A stretch of DNA of 64,000 nucleotides from Burkholderiaceae bacterium 16 (GCA_000955785.1 JYOD01000124.1:36212-100211), one strand, 5' to 3'. Positions 51,709-62,691 are shown, counted from the stretch's first letter. The notes: generated by a model not told the origin, from the sequence alone. A program made the numbers and translations.

Positions 51709-52467
51709 CTAACTGGCAGGCGGTGCGAACCCACGCAACAGTGCCGCCAGCAACACCCGCTGGCGATGCGCCAGCGGCTGCCGGTCCTCGCGCGGCAGGT
51801 GCTCGAAAGTGATGTCGAGCGCGGCCAGTCCGTGAACGGCGGTCCACAGCGCGTCGGTGACGTCGCCGGGGTCATGCCCGGCATCGATCAGCGCGGCGGC
51901 CTGCTGGTCGCGCACGCAAGCCAGCAGCACGGCGGCCACCGGGTCCTCGGGGAAACGCTCGCGCCAGCGCTGGTCGATCGCGCGTTCGGCATCGGCCGGC
52001 AGGCCCATCATCATCATCAGGTGATAACTGTGGCGATTGGCAAGGGCCCACGCCACGTAAGCGTGCAGCACCGCCGGCAGGACCTCGGAGGGCGCGCCGG
52101 CGGCGGCCCGGGCCTCGGCCAGCGCGGCCGCCAGCCGTACCCAGTCCTGCGCGCACACCTCGAACAGGAGTGCGGTCTTGTCTTCGAAATGGCGGTAGAT
52201 GGCGGCGGCGCTATAGCCGCAGCGCTCGCCGATGCGGCGCAGCGTGACGCCGGCGAAGCCAGCCTCCGCGAACAGCGCGCGGGCGGCGTTGAAGAAGGCC
52301 TCGCGCACGCTCTCACGGCGCTGCGCGGCACCGGCCGCACGTGCCGCGGGCGGCCGCACAGGCACGCCGGCGCGCGCGGCAAGCGGCACGGCCGCTGCGC
52401 TGCCGGACGGTACGGCTGCGGCGGGCTGGGCTTGCAGGCTGGATTGCGGCGGGCGGGCGGAGGGCAT
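51709..52467 (-). CDS. TetR family regulator upstream of the RND permease
   Basis: A 252-residue regulator. The leader is unusually long and Ala/Pro-rich (about 50 residues), then comes a helix-turn-helix region (FNAARALFAEAGFAGVTLRRIGERCGYSAAAIYRHFEDKTALL) and a ligand-binding domain resembling the TetR C-terminal WHG class (HAYVAWALANRHSYHLMMMMG, ALWTAVHGLAALDITFEHLPR). ATG 52467 is used; ATG 52485 would add six residues. It lies 143 bases upstream of the permease gene in the same orientation and is probably its repressor. Confidence 0.9.
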   Translation of the reverse strand: MPSARPPQSSLQAQPAAAVPSGSAAAVPLAARAGVPVRPPAARAAGAAQRRESVREAFFNAARALFAEAGFAGVTLRRIGERCGYSAAAIYRHFEDKTALLFEVCAQDWVRLAAALAEARAAAGAPSEVLPAVLHAYVAWALANRHSYHLMMMMGLPADAERAIDQRWRERFPEDPVAAVLLACVRDQQAAALIDAGHDPGDVTDALWTAVHGLAALDITFEHLPREDRQPLAHRQRVLLAALLRGFAPPAS

Positions 52468-52488
52468 GGCCGGGATTATAAACATCGG

Positions 52489-52515
52489 TCACTTTGTGAA
52501 CAACGTTTACGTAAC
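52489..52515. promoter_or_regulatory. Possible TetR operator upstream of the regulator gene
   Basis: Overlapping dyads lie 22-48 bases ahead of the TetR start: TCAC-TTT-GTGA (52489-52499), GTGAAC-AAC-GTTTAC (52496-52510, five of six positions matched) and TTACGTAA (52507-52514). The AT-rich stretch is unlike its surroundings. Such sites are common in self-repressed TetR promoters. Confidence 0.4.
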
Positions 52516-52602
52516 TAATCAGGCACTTTTATTTTCCCCGCCCTGGTGGGGGACGGGCTTCCGGCCGGTTGCCACCGGCTGGCCAACGCGCACGCGGGGG
52601 GA

Positions 52603-53496
52603 TCAGAGTTGCCGGGCTGCGAAGGTATCGCACTTGCGGATGTCGCCGGTATTCAGTCCCTGGCGCAGCCAGCGCGTGCGCTGCTCGCTGGTGCCGTGGG
52701 TGAATGCTTCGGGGACGACATAGCCCTGGGCCTGCTTCTGCAGCCGGTCGTCGCCGATGGCGGCGGCGGCCTTGAGGCCTTCTTCGATATCGCCGGGTTC
52801 CAGCAGTTGCTGGTTCATTCGCTCCGCGGTGGCGGCCCACACGCCGGCCAGGCAATCGGCCTGCAACTCCACGCGCACCGACAACTGATTGGCCTGCGCT
52901 TCGCCCATGCGGCGGCGCGCGGCGTCGACCTTGCCGGACACGCCGAGCAGGTTCTGCACGTGGTGGCCGATTTCGTGGGCGATCACATAAGCCTGGGCAA
53001 AGTCTCCGCCGGCGCCGAAGCGGCGGCGCAGTTCATCGTAGAAGGCCAGGTCGATATAGACCTTCTGGTCGCCCGGGCAGTAGAAGGGCCCCATGGCCGA
53101 CTCGCCGGTGCCGCAGGCGGTGGGCGTGGCGCCGGAGAACAGCACCAGCGTGGGCGGCGCGTAGCGGCGGTTGAGGTTAGTCTCGAAAATATGCGACCAG
53201 GTGCGCTCGGTGTTGCCCAGCACCTTGCGAACGAACACCGTCATCTGGTCGTTGGCGGGCGGATGGCTGGGCACATGCTGCTGCTGCGGCGCCTGTTGCT
53301 GCGAACCCTGCAGCACCGAGGCGCCCTGCATGATCACGGAAGGATCGATGCCGAAGAAATACGACGCCGCCAGCGCCACCAGGATGGTGCCGATGCCGAG
53401 CGTCTTGGGCCCCGCGCCGAAGCCGCCGAAACCGCCGGAACCCTCTCCCCGGCGGTCTTCTACATTCTGGCTTTCGGCTTCGTCATCGAGACGCAT
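52603..53496 (-). CDS. ypfJ: YpfJ-like neutral zinc metallopeptidase-type protein
   Basis: The protein has 297 residues. A Gly-rich cytosolic start (GSGGFGGFGAG) is followed by one membrane helix (TLGIGTILVALAASYFF) and a periplasmic domain. The zinc motif is HEIGHH in AYVIAHEIGHHVQNLLG; further family blocks are ACGTGESAMGPFYCPGDQKVYIDLAFYDEL and VRVELQADCLAGVW. This is the putative neutral zinc metallopeptidase family; enzymatic activity has not, to my knowledge, been well defined. It ends 118 bases before the TetR start region and is a single gene on the minus strand. Confidence 0.92.
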   Translation of the reverse strand: MRLDDEAESQNVEDRRGEGSGGFGGFGAGPKTLGIGTILVALAASYFFGIDPSVIMQGASVLQGSQQQAPQQQHVPSHPPANDQMTVFVRKVLGNTERTWSHIFETNLNRRYAPPTLVLFSGATPTACGTGESAMGPFYCPGDQKVYIDLAFYDELRRRFGAGGDFAQAYVIAHEIGHHVQNLLGVSGKVDAARRRMGEAQANQLSVRVELQADCLAGVWAATAERMNQQLLEPGDIEEGLKAAAAIGDDRLQKQAQGYVVPEAFTHGTSEQRTRWLRQGLNTGDIRKCDTFAARQL

Positions 53497-53597
53497 GGTG
53501 GCTCCGCATTGCTGGTTGATCGCTGCGGCCGGACAGTGGCCGCAGTGTGTCGATCAGTATAGCAACGGCGTTGGCGCCGGCGCATGCGTGTGGTGTA

Positions 53598-55076
53598 TCA
53601 GGCCGTAACCGCCGGCACCGTGCTGCCGGCGCCAAGCGCAAGCGCCTTTCCCGGCTCCGTGCCACCGATCTCGGCCACCCGCAGCAGGTTGGTGGTGCCG
53701 CCCTGGCCGAACGGCATGCCGGCCGCGATGGTGATCTGGTCGCCCGGCGCGGCATAGCCTTCGGCCAGCGCGGCGCGGGTGGCCGCGTTCACCATCTCGT
53801 CGACGCTTTGCACATCGGGGCTGACGGTGGAATGCACGCCCCAGGCAAGCGCCAGCCGCCGCGCGATCTCCAGGTTCGGCGTGATGCTGACGATGGGCGC
53901 GTGCGGCCGCTCGCGCGCCGCGCGCAGCGCGGTGGAGCCCGACGAGGTGTAGGTCACGGTGGCCACCGCGCCGATGATCTGCGTGACTTCACGCAGCGCG
54001 GCGCAGATCGCGTCCTGCCGGGTGGACAGCGGTGCCTCGTGCTGCGCGTCCAGCAGGTTGCGATAGAGCGGATCGCGCTCCACCTCGGCGATGATGCGGT
54101 CCATGATCGCCACCGCCGGTACCGGGTGGCGGCCGTTGGCCGATTCCGCCGACAGCATCACCGCATCGGCGCCGTCATAGATGGCGCTGGCCACGTCGGA
54201 GGCTTCGGCGCGCGTGGGCACCGGCGAATCGATCATCGATTCCAGCATCTGCGTGGCGATGACGATGGGTTTGCCGTGCTGACGGCAGATGCGCAGGATG
54301 CGCTTCTGCACGCCCGGCACACGCTCTGGCGGCAGCTCCACGCCGAGGTCGCCGCGCGCCACCATCACCGCATCGGAGACGCGCACGATTTCTTCCAGCT
54401 GCTGCAGCGCGGCGGGCTTCTCGATCTTGGACAGCACGCCGGCGCGGGTGCCGATGATCTCGCGCGCTTCCACGATGTCGGCCGGACGCTGCACGAAGGA
54501 CAGCGCGATCCAGTCGGCGCCGAGCTCCAGCGCGAAGTCGAGGTCCTTGCGATCCTTCTCGGTCAGCGCGGGGATCGGGATCACCGCGTCGGGCACGTTG
54601 ACGCCCTTGCGATCGGAAAGCGTCCCGTGGTTCACCACGCGCGTGACGATGCTGCCGCTGGCCACCGACTCGATCTTCAGCTGCACCTTGCCGTCGTCGA
54701 TCAGCAGCGACTGTCCCGGCGCGGCAACGCGGAACAGCTCCGGATGCGGCAGGTGCACGCGGGTAGCATCGCCCGGGCCGGGATCGCTGTCGAGCACGAA
54801 CACGTCGCCGGCCTTGACCGCGACCTTGCCCGCGGCAAAGGTGCCGATGCGCAGCTTGGGCCCTTGCAGGTCCGCCAGCACGGCGATGGGACGGCCGGTC
54901 TCGGCCTCGACCTGGCGCACGGCGTCGTAGCGGCGCTTGTGGTCGTCGTGGGAGCCGTGGCTGAAGTTGAGGCGGAACACATCGGCCCCTGCCTCGAACA
55001 ACTGTCGGATCACCTCGATATCGGTGCTGGCCGGTCCGAGCGTGGCAACAATCTTGGCTTTGCGCTGGCGTCTCAT
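53598..55076 (-). CDS. pyk: Pyruvate kinase
   Basis: A 492-residue glycolytic enzyme that makes pyruvate and ATP from phosphoenolpyruvate and ADP. The first block, RRQRKAKIVATLGPASTD, is the typical start. The substrate region FRLNFSHGSHDDH, the SKIEKPAALQQLEEIV segment with the essential lysine, and ARGDLGVELPPERVPGVQKRI with MLESMIDSPVPTRAEASDVASAIYDGADAVMLSAESA identify the family. The C-terminal domain ends in QGGTTNLLRVAEIGG. It is the downstream gene of the glyoxylate cluster on the minus strand, 62 bases after the glycerate kinase. Confidence 0.97.
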   Translation of the reverse strand: MRRQRKAKIVATLGPASTDIEVIRQLFEAGADVFRLNFSHGSHDDHKRRYDAVRQVEAETGRPIAVLADLQGPKLRIGTFAAGKVAVKAGDVFVLDSDPGPGDATRVHLPHPELFRVAAPGQSLLIDDGKVQLKIESVASGSIVTRVVNHGTLSDRKGVNVPDAVIPIPALTEKDRKDLDFALELGADWIALSFVQRPADIVEAREIIGTRAGVLSKIEKPAALQQLEEIVRVSDAVMVARGDLGVELPPERVPGVQKRILRICRQHGKPIVIATQMLESMIDSPVPTRAEASDVASAIYDGADAVMLSAESANGRHPVPAVAIMDRIIAEVERDPLYRNLLDAQHEAPLSTRQDAICAALREVTQIIGAVATVTYTSSGSTALRAARERPHAPIVSITPNLEIARRLALAWGVHSTVSPDVQSVDEMVNAATRAALAEGYAAPGDQITIAAGMPFGQGGTTNLLRVAEIGGTEPGKALALGAGSTVPAVTA

Positions 55077-55138
55077 TTTGTCTCCTCTTCCAATCTCGGG
55101 CGACGCACTCAGGGCGCGCCCTTGTTCAAATACGTGGC

Positions 55139-56452
55139 TTACACAATCAGGATGGCGCGGAAATCGTTGACGTTGGTACGGGTCGGGCCGGTGACGATCA
55201 GGTCGTCCAGCCCGGCGAAGAATCCGTAGCCGTCGTTATTGCCGAGGTGCGCGCGCGCCGACAGTCCACGTGCCGAGGCACGGGTCAGCGTATCGGGCGC
55301 AAGCAGCGCGCCGGCGTTGTCTTCCGAGCCATCGATGCCATCGGTGTCGCAGGCGATGGCATGCACGCCGGGCAGGCCGTCCAGCGCGACGGCGAGCGCC
55401 AGCAGGAATTCGGCATTGCGCCCGCCGCGGCCGCTGCCGCGCACGGTCACCGTGGTTTCGCCGCCGGACAGGATCACGCAAGGCTTCCTGAACGGCTGGC
55501 CGTGCTGCGCGACCTGGCGCGCGATGGCGGCATGCACCAGCGCCACGTCGCGCGATTCGCCTTCTATGCTGTCGGACAGGATGTGCGCCTCGAAGCCAAG
55601 TTCGCGCGCACGCGCCGCCGCCGCTTCCAGCGATTGCTGCGCGGTGGCAAGCGTGGCGCTGCGATGGCCGTCGAAACGCGCGTCGCCAGGCTTGGGCGTT
55701 TCGCCCGCGCCGCTCTCCAGATGCGCGCGCACATTGGCCGGTACCTCGATGCCGTACTTGGCGATCACCGCCAGCGCGTCGGCGCAGGTGGTGGCGTCAG
55801 GCAGGGTCGGGCCGCTGGCGATCAGCGTGGGATCGTCACCGGGAATATCGGAAATCAAAAGGGTCTCGACGCGTGCCGGCGCACAGTGCAACGCCAGCCG
55901 GCCGCCCTTGAGCGCCGACAGGTGCTTGCGCACGCAATTCATCTCGCCGATGTTGGCGCCGCTCTTGAGCAGCGCGCGGTTCACGGCCTGCTTGTCGGCG
56001 AGCGTGATGCCGGGCGCGGGCGCGGCCAGCAGCGCGGAGCCGCCGCCGGAGATCAGGCACAGCACCAGGTCGTCGGCGGTGAGGCCCCTGACTAGTTCCA
56101 CCATGCGCTGCGCGGCGCGCTGGCCGGCTTCATCTGGCACCGGGTGCGCGGCTTCCACGACCTCGATGCGGCGGCACGCGGCGCCGTGTCCATAGCGCGT
56201 CACCACCAGCCCCGACAGTTCACCTTGCCAGTGCGTCTCGACCGCCTGCGCCATCGCGGCAGCCGCCTTGCCCGCACCGATTACCACCGTGCGGCCCTTG
56301 GGCGGCGGCGGCAGTTGCGGCGGCAGGCAATGGCTGGCGCTGACGGCGGCGACCGCGGTATCGAACAAGTCACGCAGCAACGCGCGTGGATCGGAAAGAC
56401 CGGCCGGGCGCTGGGGCACCCGCAGGGCGGAGTGGGAATCGGTGGCGAGCAT
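55139..56452 (-). CDS. ttuD: Glycerate 2-kinase (MOFRL/TtuD type)
   Basis: A 437-residue type II glycerate kinase that phosphorylates D-glycerate to 2-phosphoglycerate. Diagnostic blocks are VVIGAGKAAAAMAQAVE, VVEAAHPVPDEAGQRAAQRM, LISGGGSALLAAPAPGITL, MNCVRKHLSALKGGRLAL and, in the C-terminal MOFRL domain, VILSGGETTVTVRGSGRGGRNAEFLLALA plus TDGIDGSEDNAGALL. ATG 56452 gives the normal N-terminus (MLATDSHSALR). It follows glxR by 88 bases containing two hairpins and precedes pyk. With gcl, hyi and glxR it completes the D-glycerate branch. Confidence 0.95.
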   Translation of the reverse strand: MLATDSHSALRVPQRPAGLSDPRALLRDLFDTAVAAVSASHCLPPQLPPPPKGRTVVIGAGKAAAAMAQAVETHWQGELSGLVVTRYGHGAACRRIEVVEAAHPVPDEAGQRAAQRMVELVRGLTADDLVLCLISGGGSALLAAPAPGITLADKQAVNRALLKSGANIGEMNCVRKHLSALKGGRLALHCAPARVETLLISDIPGDDPTLIASGPTLPDATTCADALAVIAKYGIEVPANVRAHLESGAGETPKPGDARFDGHRSATLATAQQSLEAAAARARELGFEAHILSDSIEGESRDVALVHAAIARQVAQHGQPFRKPCVILSGGETTVTVRGSGRGGRNAEFLLALAVALDGLPGVHAIACDTDGIDGSEDNAGALLAPDTLTRASARGLSARAHLGNNDGYGFFAGLDDLIVTGPTRTNVNDFRAILIV

Positions 56453-56472
56453 GACGGAATCCGGAAGTGCGG

Positions 56473-56522
56473 TTCCCCGGCCGCGCACGGCCGGGGAATG
56501 ATGCTGGCCTGCCAGGGCAGGC
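56473..56522 (-). other. Two adjacent hairpins between glxR and the glycerate kinase gene
   Basis: TTCCCCGGCCG/CGGCCGGGGAA (56473-56498, loop CGCA) and GGCCTGCC/GGCAGGCC (56505-56522, two-base loop) are exact. Without T runs they probably shape mRNA stability or coupling between the two genes rather than stop transcription fully. Confidence 0.5.
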
Positions 56523-56540
56523 CATGATGGTGCAGCTGGC

Positions 56541-57467
56541 TTACTTGGCGCCGCCCTTGGCGATCTCATGGTTGGACATGATCTCGATGGCGCGGCACAG
56601 TGCCGAGTGATCCTGCTTGGCCCAACCGTTGGCGGCGCAGGTGTTGAACAGCTCTTGCGCGGTGGCGGTGTTCGGCAGCGCCACGCCCAGCGCCTTGGCG
56701 CCTTGCAGGGCAAGGTTCAGGTCCTTCTGGTGCAGCTCGATGCGGAAGCCCGGATCGAAGGTACGCTTGACCATGCGCTCGCCGTGCACTTCCAGGATGC
56801 GCGAAGCCGCGAAGCCGCCCATCAACGCCTGGCGCACGCGCGCCGGATCGGCGCCCGCCTTGGAGGCGAACAGCAGCGCTTCGGATACGGCCTGGATATT
56901 CAGCGCCACGATGATCTGGTTGGCCACCTTGGTGGTCTGGCCGTCGCCGTTGCCGCCGACCAGCGTCACGTTCTTGCCCAACAGGTCGAACAGCGGCTTG
57001 ATTTCGTCGAACGATTCTTGCGGGCCGCCGACCATGATGGTCAGCGATGCCGCCTTGGCGCCCACTTCGCCCCCGGAAACCGGTGCATCCAGGTAGGCCG
57101 CGCCCAGCTTGTTGATGCGCGCGGCGAAGTCCTTGGTGGCGATCGGCGAGATCGAGCTCATGTCGACCACGATCTTCCCGTGTGCGGCTTCCTTGCCGGC
57201 AGCCTTGAGCGCGGCGGCCACGCCCTTCTCGGCAAACAGCACGGCTTCCACATGCGGGGTGTCCGGCACCATGATCACGATGATGTCCGCGCGCTTGGCG
57301 ACTTCCTCGGCGCTGGTGCAGACCGTGACGCCGGCATCGACCAGTGCCTGCGGCGCCGGGTTGACGTCATGCACGAACAGCGTGTGGCCGGCCGCGCGCA
57401 GGTGGCCCGCCATCGGTGCGCCCATGATGCCCAGGCCGATAAAGCCGACGTTGCGTTGGTTTGCCAT
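56541..57467 (-). CDS. glxR: Tartronate semialdehyde reductase (2-hydroxy-3-oxopropionate reductase)
   Basis: A 308-residue enzyme of the beta-hydroxyacid dehydrogenase family that reduces tartronate semialdehyde to D-glycerate with NAD(P)H. The N-terminal cofactor motif is GFIGLGIMGAPMAGHLRAAGH, the substrate-binding block VVDMSSISPIATKDFA, the DAPVSGGEVGAKAASLTIMVGG loop, and the catalytic lysine is in GDGQTTKVANQIIVALNIQAVSEAL. It is the third gene of gcl-hyi-glxR, 52 bases after hyi, and makes the substrate of the glycerate kinase. Confidence 0.95.
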   Translation of the reverse strand: MANQRNVGFIGLGIMGAPMAGHLRAAGHTLFVHDVNPAPQALVDAGVTVCTSAEEVAKRADIIVIMVPDTPHVEAVLFAEKGVAAALKAAGKEAAHGKIVVDMSSISPIATKDFAARINKLGAAYLDAPVSGGEVGAKAASLTIMVGGPQESFDEIKPLFDLLGKNVTLVGGNGDGQTTKVANQIIVALNIQAVSEALLFASKAGADPARVRQALMGGFAASRILEVHGERMVKRTFDPGFRIELHQKDLNLALQGAKALGVALPNTATAQELFNTCAANGWAKQDHSALCRAIEIMSNHEIAKGGAK

Positions 57468-57519
57468 GTGATGTCTCCTTGATGCGATCGTTGAATGTTT
57501 GTGGAATTGCTTGTTCCGC

Positions 57520-58302
57520 TTACTGCACGCCGTGTTCCGCGCGCCAGCCCAGGCCTTCCACCGTGGTCGTGCGCGGCTTGTACTCGCAGCCGACCCAGCC
57601 GCCGTAGCCGATCTCGTCGAGCCACTTGAACAGGAAGTGATAGTTCAGCTCGCCGGTGCCCGGCTCGTTGCGGCCCGGGTTGTCGGCCAGTTGCACGTGC
57701 CTGATCTTCGGCAGGTGCGATTTCAGCGTGGCGGCGATCTCGCCCTCCATGCGCTGCATGTGATAGATGTCGTATTGCACGTAGAGGTTGGGCGCGTTGA
57801 CCTGTTCGATCAGGTCCAGCGCCTGCTGCGTGCACGACAGGAAGAAGCCGGGAATATCGAAGGTGTTGATCGGCTCGACGAGCAGGTCGATCTGCTCGGC
57901 GGCGAGTGCCTGCGACGCGAAGCGCAGGTTCTCCACCAGCGTTTCCTGCGCCTGCTCGCGCTTGACGTTCTGCGGCTGGATGCCGACCAGGCAGTTCAGC
58001 TGGCGCACACCCAGCACCTTGGCGTACTTGATCGCTTCGCCCACGCCGTCCTGGAACTCGCCCACGCGGTCCGGGTGGCAGGCGATGCCGCGTTCGCCCG
58101 CTTCCCACTTGCCGGCCGGCAGGTTGTGCAGCACCAGGTCAAGCTGGAAGCGGTTGAGCCGGTCCGCGATCTGGTCAGCGTGGAAGGTGTACGGAAAAAG
58201 GAACTCCACGCCGCGGAAGCCCGCGCGCGCGGCGGCTTCGAAGCGGTCGAGGAAGGCCACTTCGTTGAACAGCATGGTCAGGTTGGCGGCAAGTTTTGGC
58301 AT
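57520..58302 (-). CDS. hyi: Hydroxypyruvate isomerase
   Basis: A 260-residue TIM-barrel enzyme that interconverts hydroxypyruvate and tartronate semialdehyde. The start MPKLAANLTMLFNEVAFLDRFEAAARAGFRGVEFLFPY, the middle NTFDIPGFFLSCTQQALDLI, QYDIYHMQRMEGEI and the C-terminal HVQLADNPGRNEPGTGELNYHFLFKWLDEIGYGGWVGCEYKP match the Hyi family. It follows gcl by 130 bases with a hairpin between them and precedes glxR by 52 bases. Confidence 0.95.
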   Translation of the reverse strand: MPKLAANLTMLFNEVAFLDRFEAAARAGFRGVEFLFPYTFHADQIADRLNRFQLDLVLHNLPAGKWEAGERGIACHPDRVGEFQDGVGEAIKYAKVLGVRQLNCLVGIQPQNVKREQAQETLVENLRFASQALAAEQIDLLVEPINTFDIPGFFLSCTQQALDLIEQVNAPNLYVQYDIYHMQRMEGEIAATLKSHLPKIRHVQLADNPGRNEPGTGELNYHFLFKWLDEIGYGGWVGCEYKPRTTTVEGLGWRAEHGVQ

Positions 58303-58394
58303 AGATGTCTCCGGATGACTTGTCTTGTGGTTCCGCTCGCGCGGATGCGGTGATTGGGGGCGCGCTGATGCGGCGGTACTGATTTGCAGAAAGC

Positions 58395-58415
58395 GCGCGG
58401 GCTCATGGCCCGCGC
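58395..58415 (-). other. Hairpin between gcl and hyi
   Basis: GCGCGGGC and GCCCGCGC pair exactly around five bases, 18 bases from the gcl stop codon. It could partially terminate or stabilise the gcl message, adjusting gcl against the downstream genes. Confidence 0.5.
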
Positions 58416-58432
58416 TTGTCAGCCTGCGATGC

Positions 58433-60208
<1,776 letters not shown>

Positions 60209-60565
60209 GTCTGTCTCCAATCGTTGATGCGATGTTTTGTGAAAAGCTGTGAATTGCTGCGAATCACTGTTGGAGCCCATGCTATTCCCGCAAGCGGGCT
60301 GGGATAAAGGGAAGGGAGATCAGTTGATTCGATACCTGTGATATGGAATACGGCCGCGCGGCACTGAAACCAGCGTCGCCGGACGGTGCCGGGCCCGCGC
60401 TATTGCCATACGTTGTGTGACGGCAACGATACGTGGGAATTTGCGGTAAAAGGCCTGCCCACGCCCCCGGCGCCCCCCGTTTGGCGCGTCAAATGGCGAC
60501 AATGTGCGGGTATCGCGCCAGTGCTCTCGCACCGCGTGGAACCCCCCATCGCCAACCGAATCGCC
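60209..60565. other. Divergent promoter region of gcl and the membrane-protein gene
   Basis: The 357 bases hold no gene I can support. An open frame reaches back to 60386 on the plus strand, but the sequence before 60566 is not protein-like. I see no clear palindrome. Regulation of gcl by an adjacent LysR or GntR gene, common elsewhere, cannot be seen because no regulator gene is present here. Confidence 0.4.
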
Positions 60566-61495
60566 ATGCTGACCAGGCTCCCTCCCACCCGAGAGCTGCT
60601 CGACGCGCTCAAGCGGAAGCCGCCCGCCGTATCCGATACCGCCGGTTCGCCCGCGGCCGCCATGAACCTGGAGCGGCTGCAGCGCGGCCTGCTGGGGCTG
60701 TTCTGGGCTTGTTCGCTGGCCGCGCTGCTGGCGACCGGAGCGGTGCTGTACACCAAGTACCAGATCAGGCAGACGCCGGCGCCGTGGCAGGCGCGGATCG
60801 TCTATTGCCTGCTGGGGGGCAGCGTGGCGGGACTGGCTGCGCTGCTGCTGACGCACCTGCCCGCGCTCGCGCGCAGGCTGCGCGATCCGCTGGGCCAGCT
60901 GGCCGACCAGGCCGACCGGCACGATGAGGCGGAGAGCGCGCTGCTGCGCGCGCTGGCGCGCATACCGGCCCAGGGGCTGCGCGCGCGGGCCCGGCGCGTG
61001 CACGTGCAACTGCGGATGTGGGAACGAATAACGAAGACGATCGGGCTGCTGCTGGCGGCGAGCCCGTTCGCGCTGGCGCTGGTCACCGGGCTGGTCGAAC
61101 TGCCGCACAAGGGCGGCAGCCTGTTGCCGCTGCTGTCGCTCTACGGCATAGCCTTCGTGCCCGGCGCGGCGCTGACGCTTTTCCTGCAACTGCAGGTCAG
61201 CCGGCCACTGCGGCGGCTTGCCTATGTGCTGGCCGAAGCGGCCGAGATCAGTTCGCAGCTGGGGCGGGCGCCCGTGCAGAGCGCCGGCGCGCCGGGTACG
61301 GCTGCCATGGCGGCAGCCGTACCCGTTACAGCGCCAGCCCCCGCGGTACCGTCGCCGGCGCCTGTTCCACCGGAGGCCCGCGACGCGCGGACGCCAGGGG
61401 ATCCAGGCTCGGCTTCGTCCGCGCAACCGCGGGAGGCAGTGGGGGCGGACAGCGCAGCAGCGGGTCCGCCCACGCTATCTCACGCGGTCAGGTAA
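60566..61495 (+). CDS. Membrane protein of unknown function
   Basis: The protein has 309 residues. Predicted membrane helices are LLGLFWACSLAALLATGAVLY, IVYCLLGGSVAGLAALLLTHL, TIGLLLAASPFALALVTGLVEL and LLPLLSLYGIAFVPGAALTLFLQL, with charged helical segments between the second and third (LARRLRDPLGQLADQADRHDEAESALLRALARI). The C-terminal 80 residues are Pro/Ala-rich and disordered-looking. I do not recognise a family. ATG 60566 (MLTRLPPTRELL) is the best start, though no strong ribosome site is seen. The last 16 bases overlap the convergent M20 hydrolase gene. Confidence 0.65.
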   Translation: MLTRLPPTRELLDALKRKPPAVSDTAGSPAAAMNLERLQRGLLGLFWACSLAALLATGAVLYTKYQIRQTPAPWQARIVYCLLGGSVAGLAALLLTHLPALARRLRDPLGQLADQADRHDEAESALLRALARIPAQGLRARARRVHVQLRMWERITKTIGLLLAASPFALALVTGLVELPHKGGSLLPLLSLYGIAFVPGAALTLFLQLQVSRPLRRLAYVLAEAAEISSQLGRAPVQSAGAPGTAAMAAAVPVTAPAPAVPSPAPVPPEARDARTPGDPGSASSAQPREAVGADSAAAGPPTLSHAVR

Positions 61496-62691
61496 GTCTG
61501 CGCCAGGCGAACCCAGCAGGCCGCGCCCAGCGGCAGCACCTGGTCGTTGAAGTCGTAGCCGGGGTTATGCACCATGCAGCCGCCGATCTCGCCTTCGCCG
61601 TTGCCCAGGATCAGGTAGCAGCCCGGCACCTCGTTCAGCATCCACGCGAAGTCCTCGCTGCCGTTCAGGCCCTTGGGCGCTTGCGTCACGACCCTGTCAG
61701 CGCCGACAAGGTCGCTACAAACCTGCTGCGCCAGCTTTGTTTCGCTTTCCGTGTTGACCATCGGCGGCGTCAGCTGGCGGTAGTCGATGTGCGCTTCCAC
61801 GCCATGCGCCTGCGCGGTGAGGCTGACGATCTCGCGGATGCGCTGCTCCACAAGCGCGCGCGTTTCCGGGCGCGCGGCGCGCACGTTCAGGCCCAGCGTG
61901 ACCGATTCCGGAATCACGTTGTGGGTCGCGCCGCCGCGGATAAAGCCCACCGACAGCACCGCGGTATCGTCCGGCGCCACGTTGCGCGCCACCACGGTCT
62001 GCAGCGCGGTGACAATGGCCGCCGACGCGGCGATCGGATCGCGCGCGCGGTGCGGCATGGCGCCGTGCCCGCCCACGCCCTTGATGGTCACGTCGGCCAC
62101 GTCGGACGACAGGCTCACCGGGCCCGGCAGCACCCGGAAACTGCCGGCCGGCACGCCGGGCATATTGTGCAGGGCGAAGACCGCGTCGCACGGGAAACGC
62201 TCGAACAGGCCGTCCTCGATCATGGCGCGCGCGCCGCACAGGTTTTCTTCGTCGGGCTGGAAGATCAGGTTGAGCGTGCCGTCGAAGTCGCGGCTGTCGG
62301 CCAGCGCCTTGGCGGCGGCCAGCAGGATGGCGGTGTGGCCGTCGTGGCCGCAGGCGTGCATCTTGCCCTGGTTCTTGCTGGCATACGGCAGTCCCGTGGC
62401 CTCGACGATCGGCAGCGCGTCCATGTCGGCGCGGATGCCCAGGCGGCGCTTGCCGTTACCCACCCTGAGCTGCCCGACCACGCCGCTCTTGCCGATACCG
62501 GTGTGCACCTCGTAGCCCCAGCTCTCCAGCAAGGTGGCAACGAGCTTGCTGGTGGCACCCACCTCGAAGCCGAGTTCGGGCTGGGCGTGGATCTGGCGGC
62601 GGATGCCGATAAAGGTGTCGGCGTCGATCTGGATCTGCGGCAGCAGGTGCGGCAGCAACTGGAAGGGAGTCAGGGTGGGTTCGCGGGTCAT
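61480..62691 (-). CDS. M20 family amidohydrolase (hippurate hydrolase/N-acyl-amino-acid amidohydrolase type)
   Basis: A 403-residue metal-dependent hydrolase. The first metal-ligand block is GIRADMDALPI, the second ACGHDGHTA (residues 113-121), then FQPDEENLCGARAMI with the catalytic glutamate, FALHNMPG and the dimerisation-domain GVGGHGAMPHRARDP; a late GSEDFAWMLNEVPGCYLILG closes the site. This pattern matches HipO/AbgB-like enzymes that hydrolyse N-acyl amino acids. It lies 40 bases after an MHS-type transporter gene on the same strand, so uptake and hydrolysis of an acyl-amino acid is the likely pairing. Confidence 0.93.
   Translation of the reverse strand: MTREPTLTPFQLLPHLLPQIQIDADTFIGIRRQIHAQPELGFEVGATSKLVATLLESWGYEVHTGIGKSGVVGQLRVGNGKRRLGIRADMDALPIVEATGLPYASKNQGKMHACGHDGHTAILLAAAKALADSRDFDGTLNLIFQPDEENLCGARAMIEDGLFERFPCDAVFALHNMPGVPAGSFRVLPGPVSLSSDVADVTIKGVGGHGAMPHRARDPIAASAAIVTALQTVVARNVAPDDTAVLSVGFIRGGATHNVIPESVTLGLNVRAARPETRALVEQRIREIVSLTAQAHGVEAHIDYRQLTPPMVNTESETKLAQQVCSDLVGADRVVTQAPKGLNGSEDFAWMLNEVPGCYLILGNGEGEIGGCMVHNPGYDFNDQVLPLGAACWVRLAQTYLTA

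Noticed and set aside
53547..55229. A plus-strand open frame opposite pyruvate kinase
   Set aside because: It is an antisense shadow; the minus-strand product matches pyruvate kinase over its full length.
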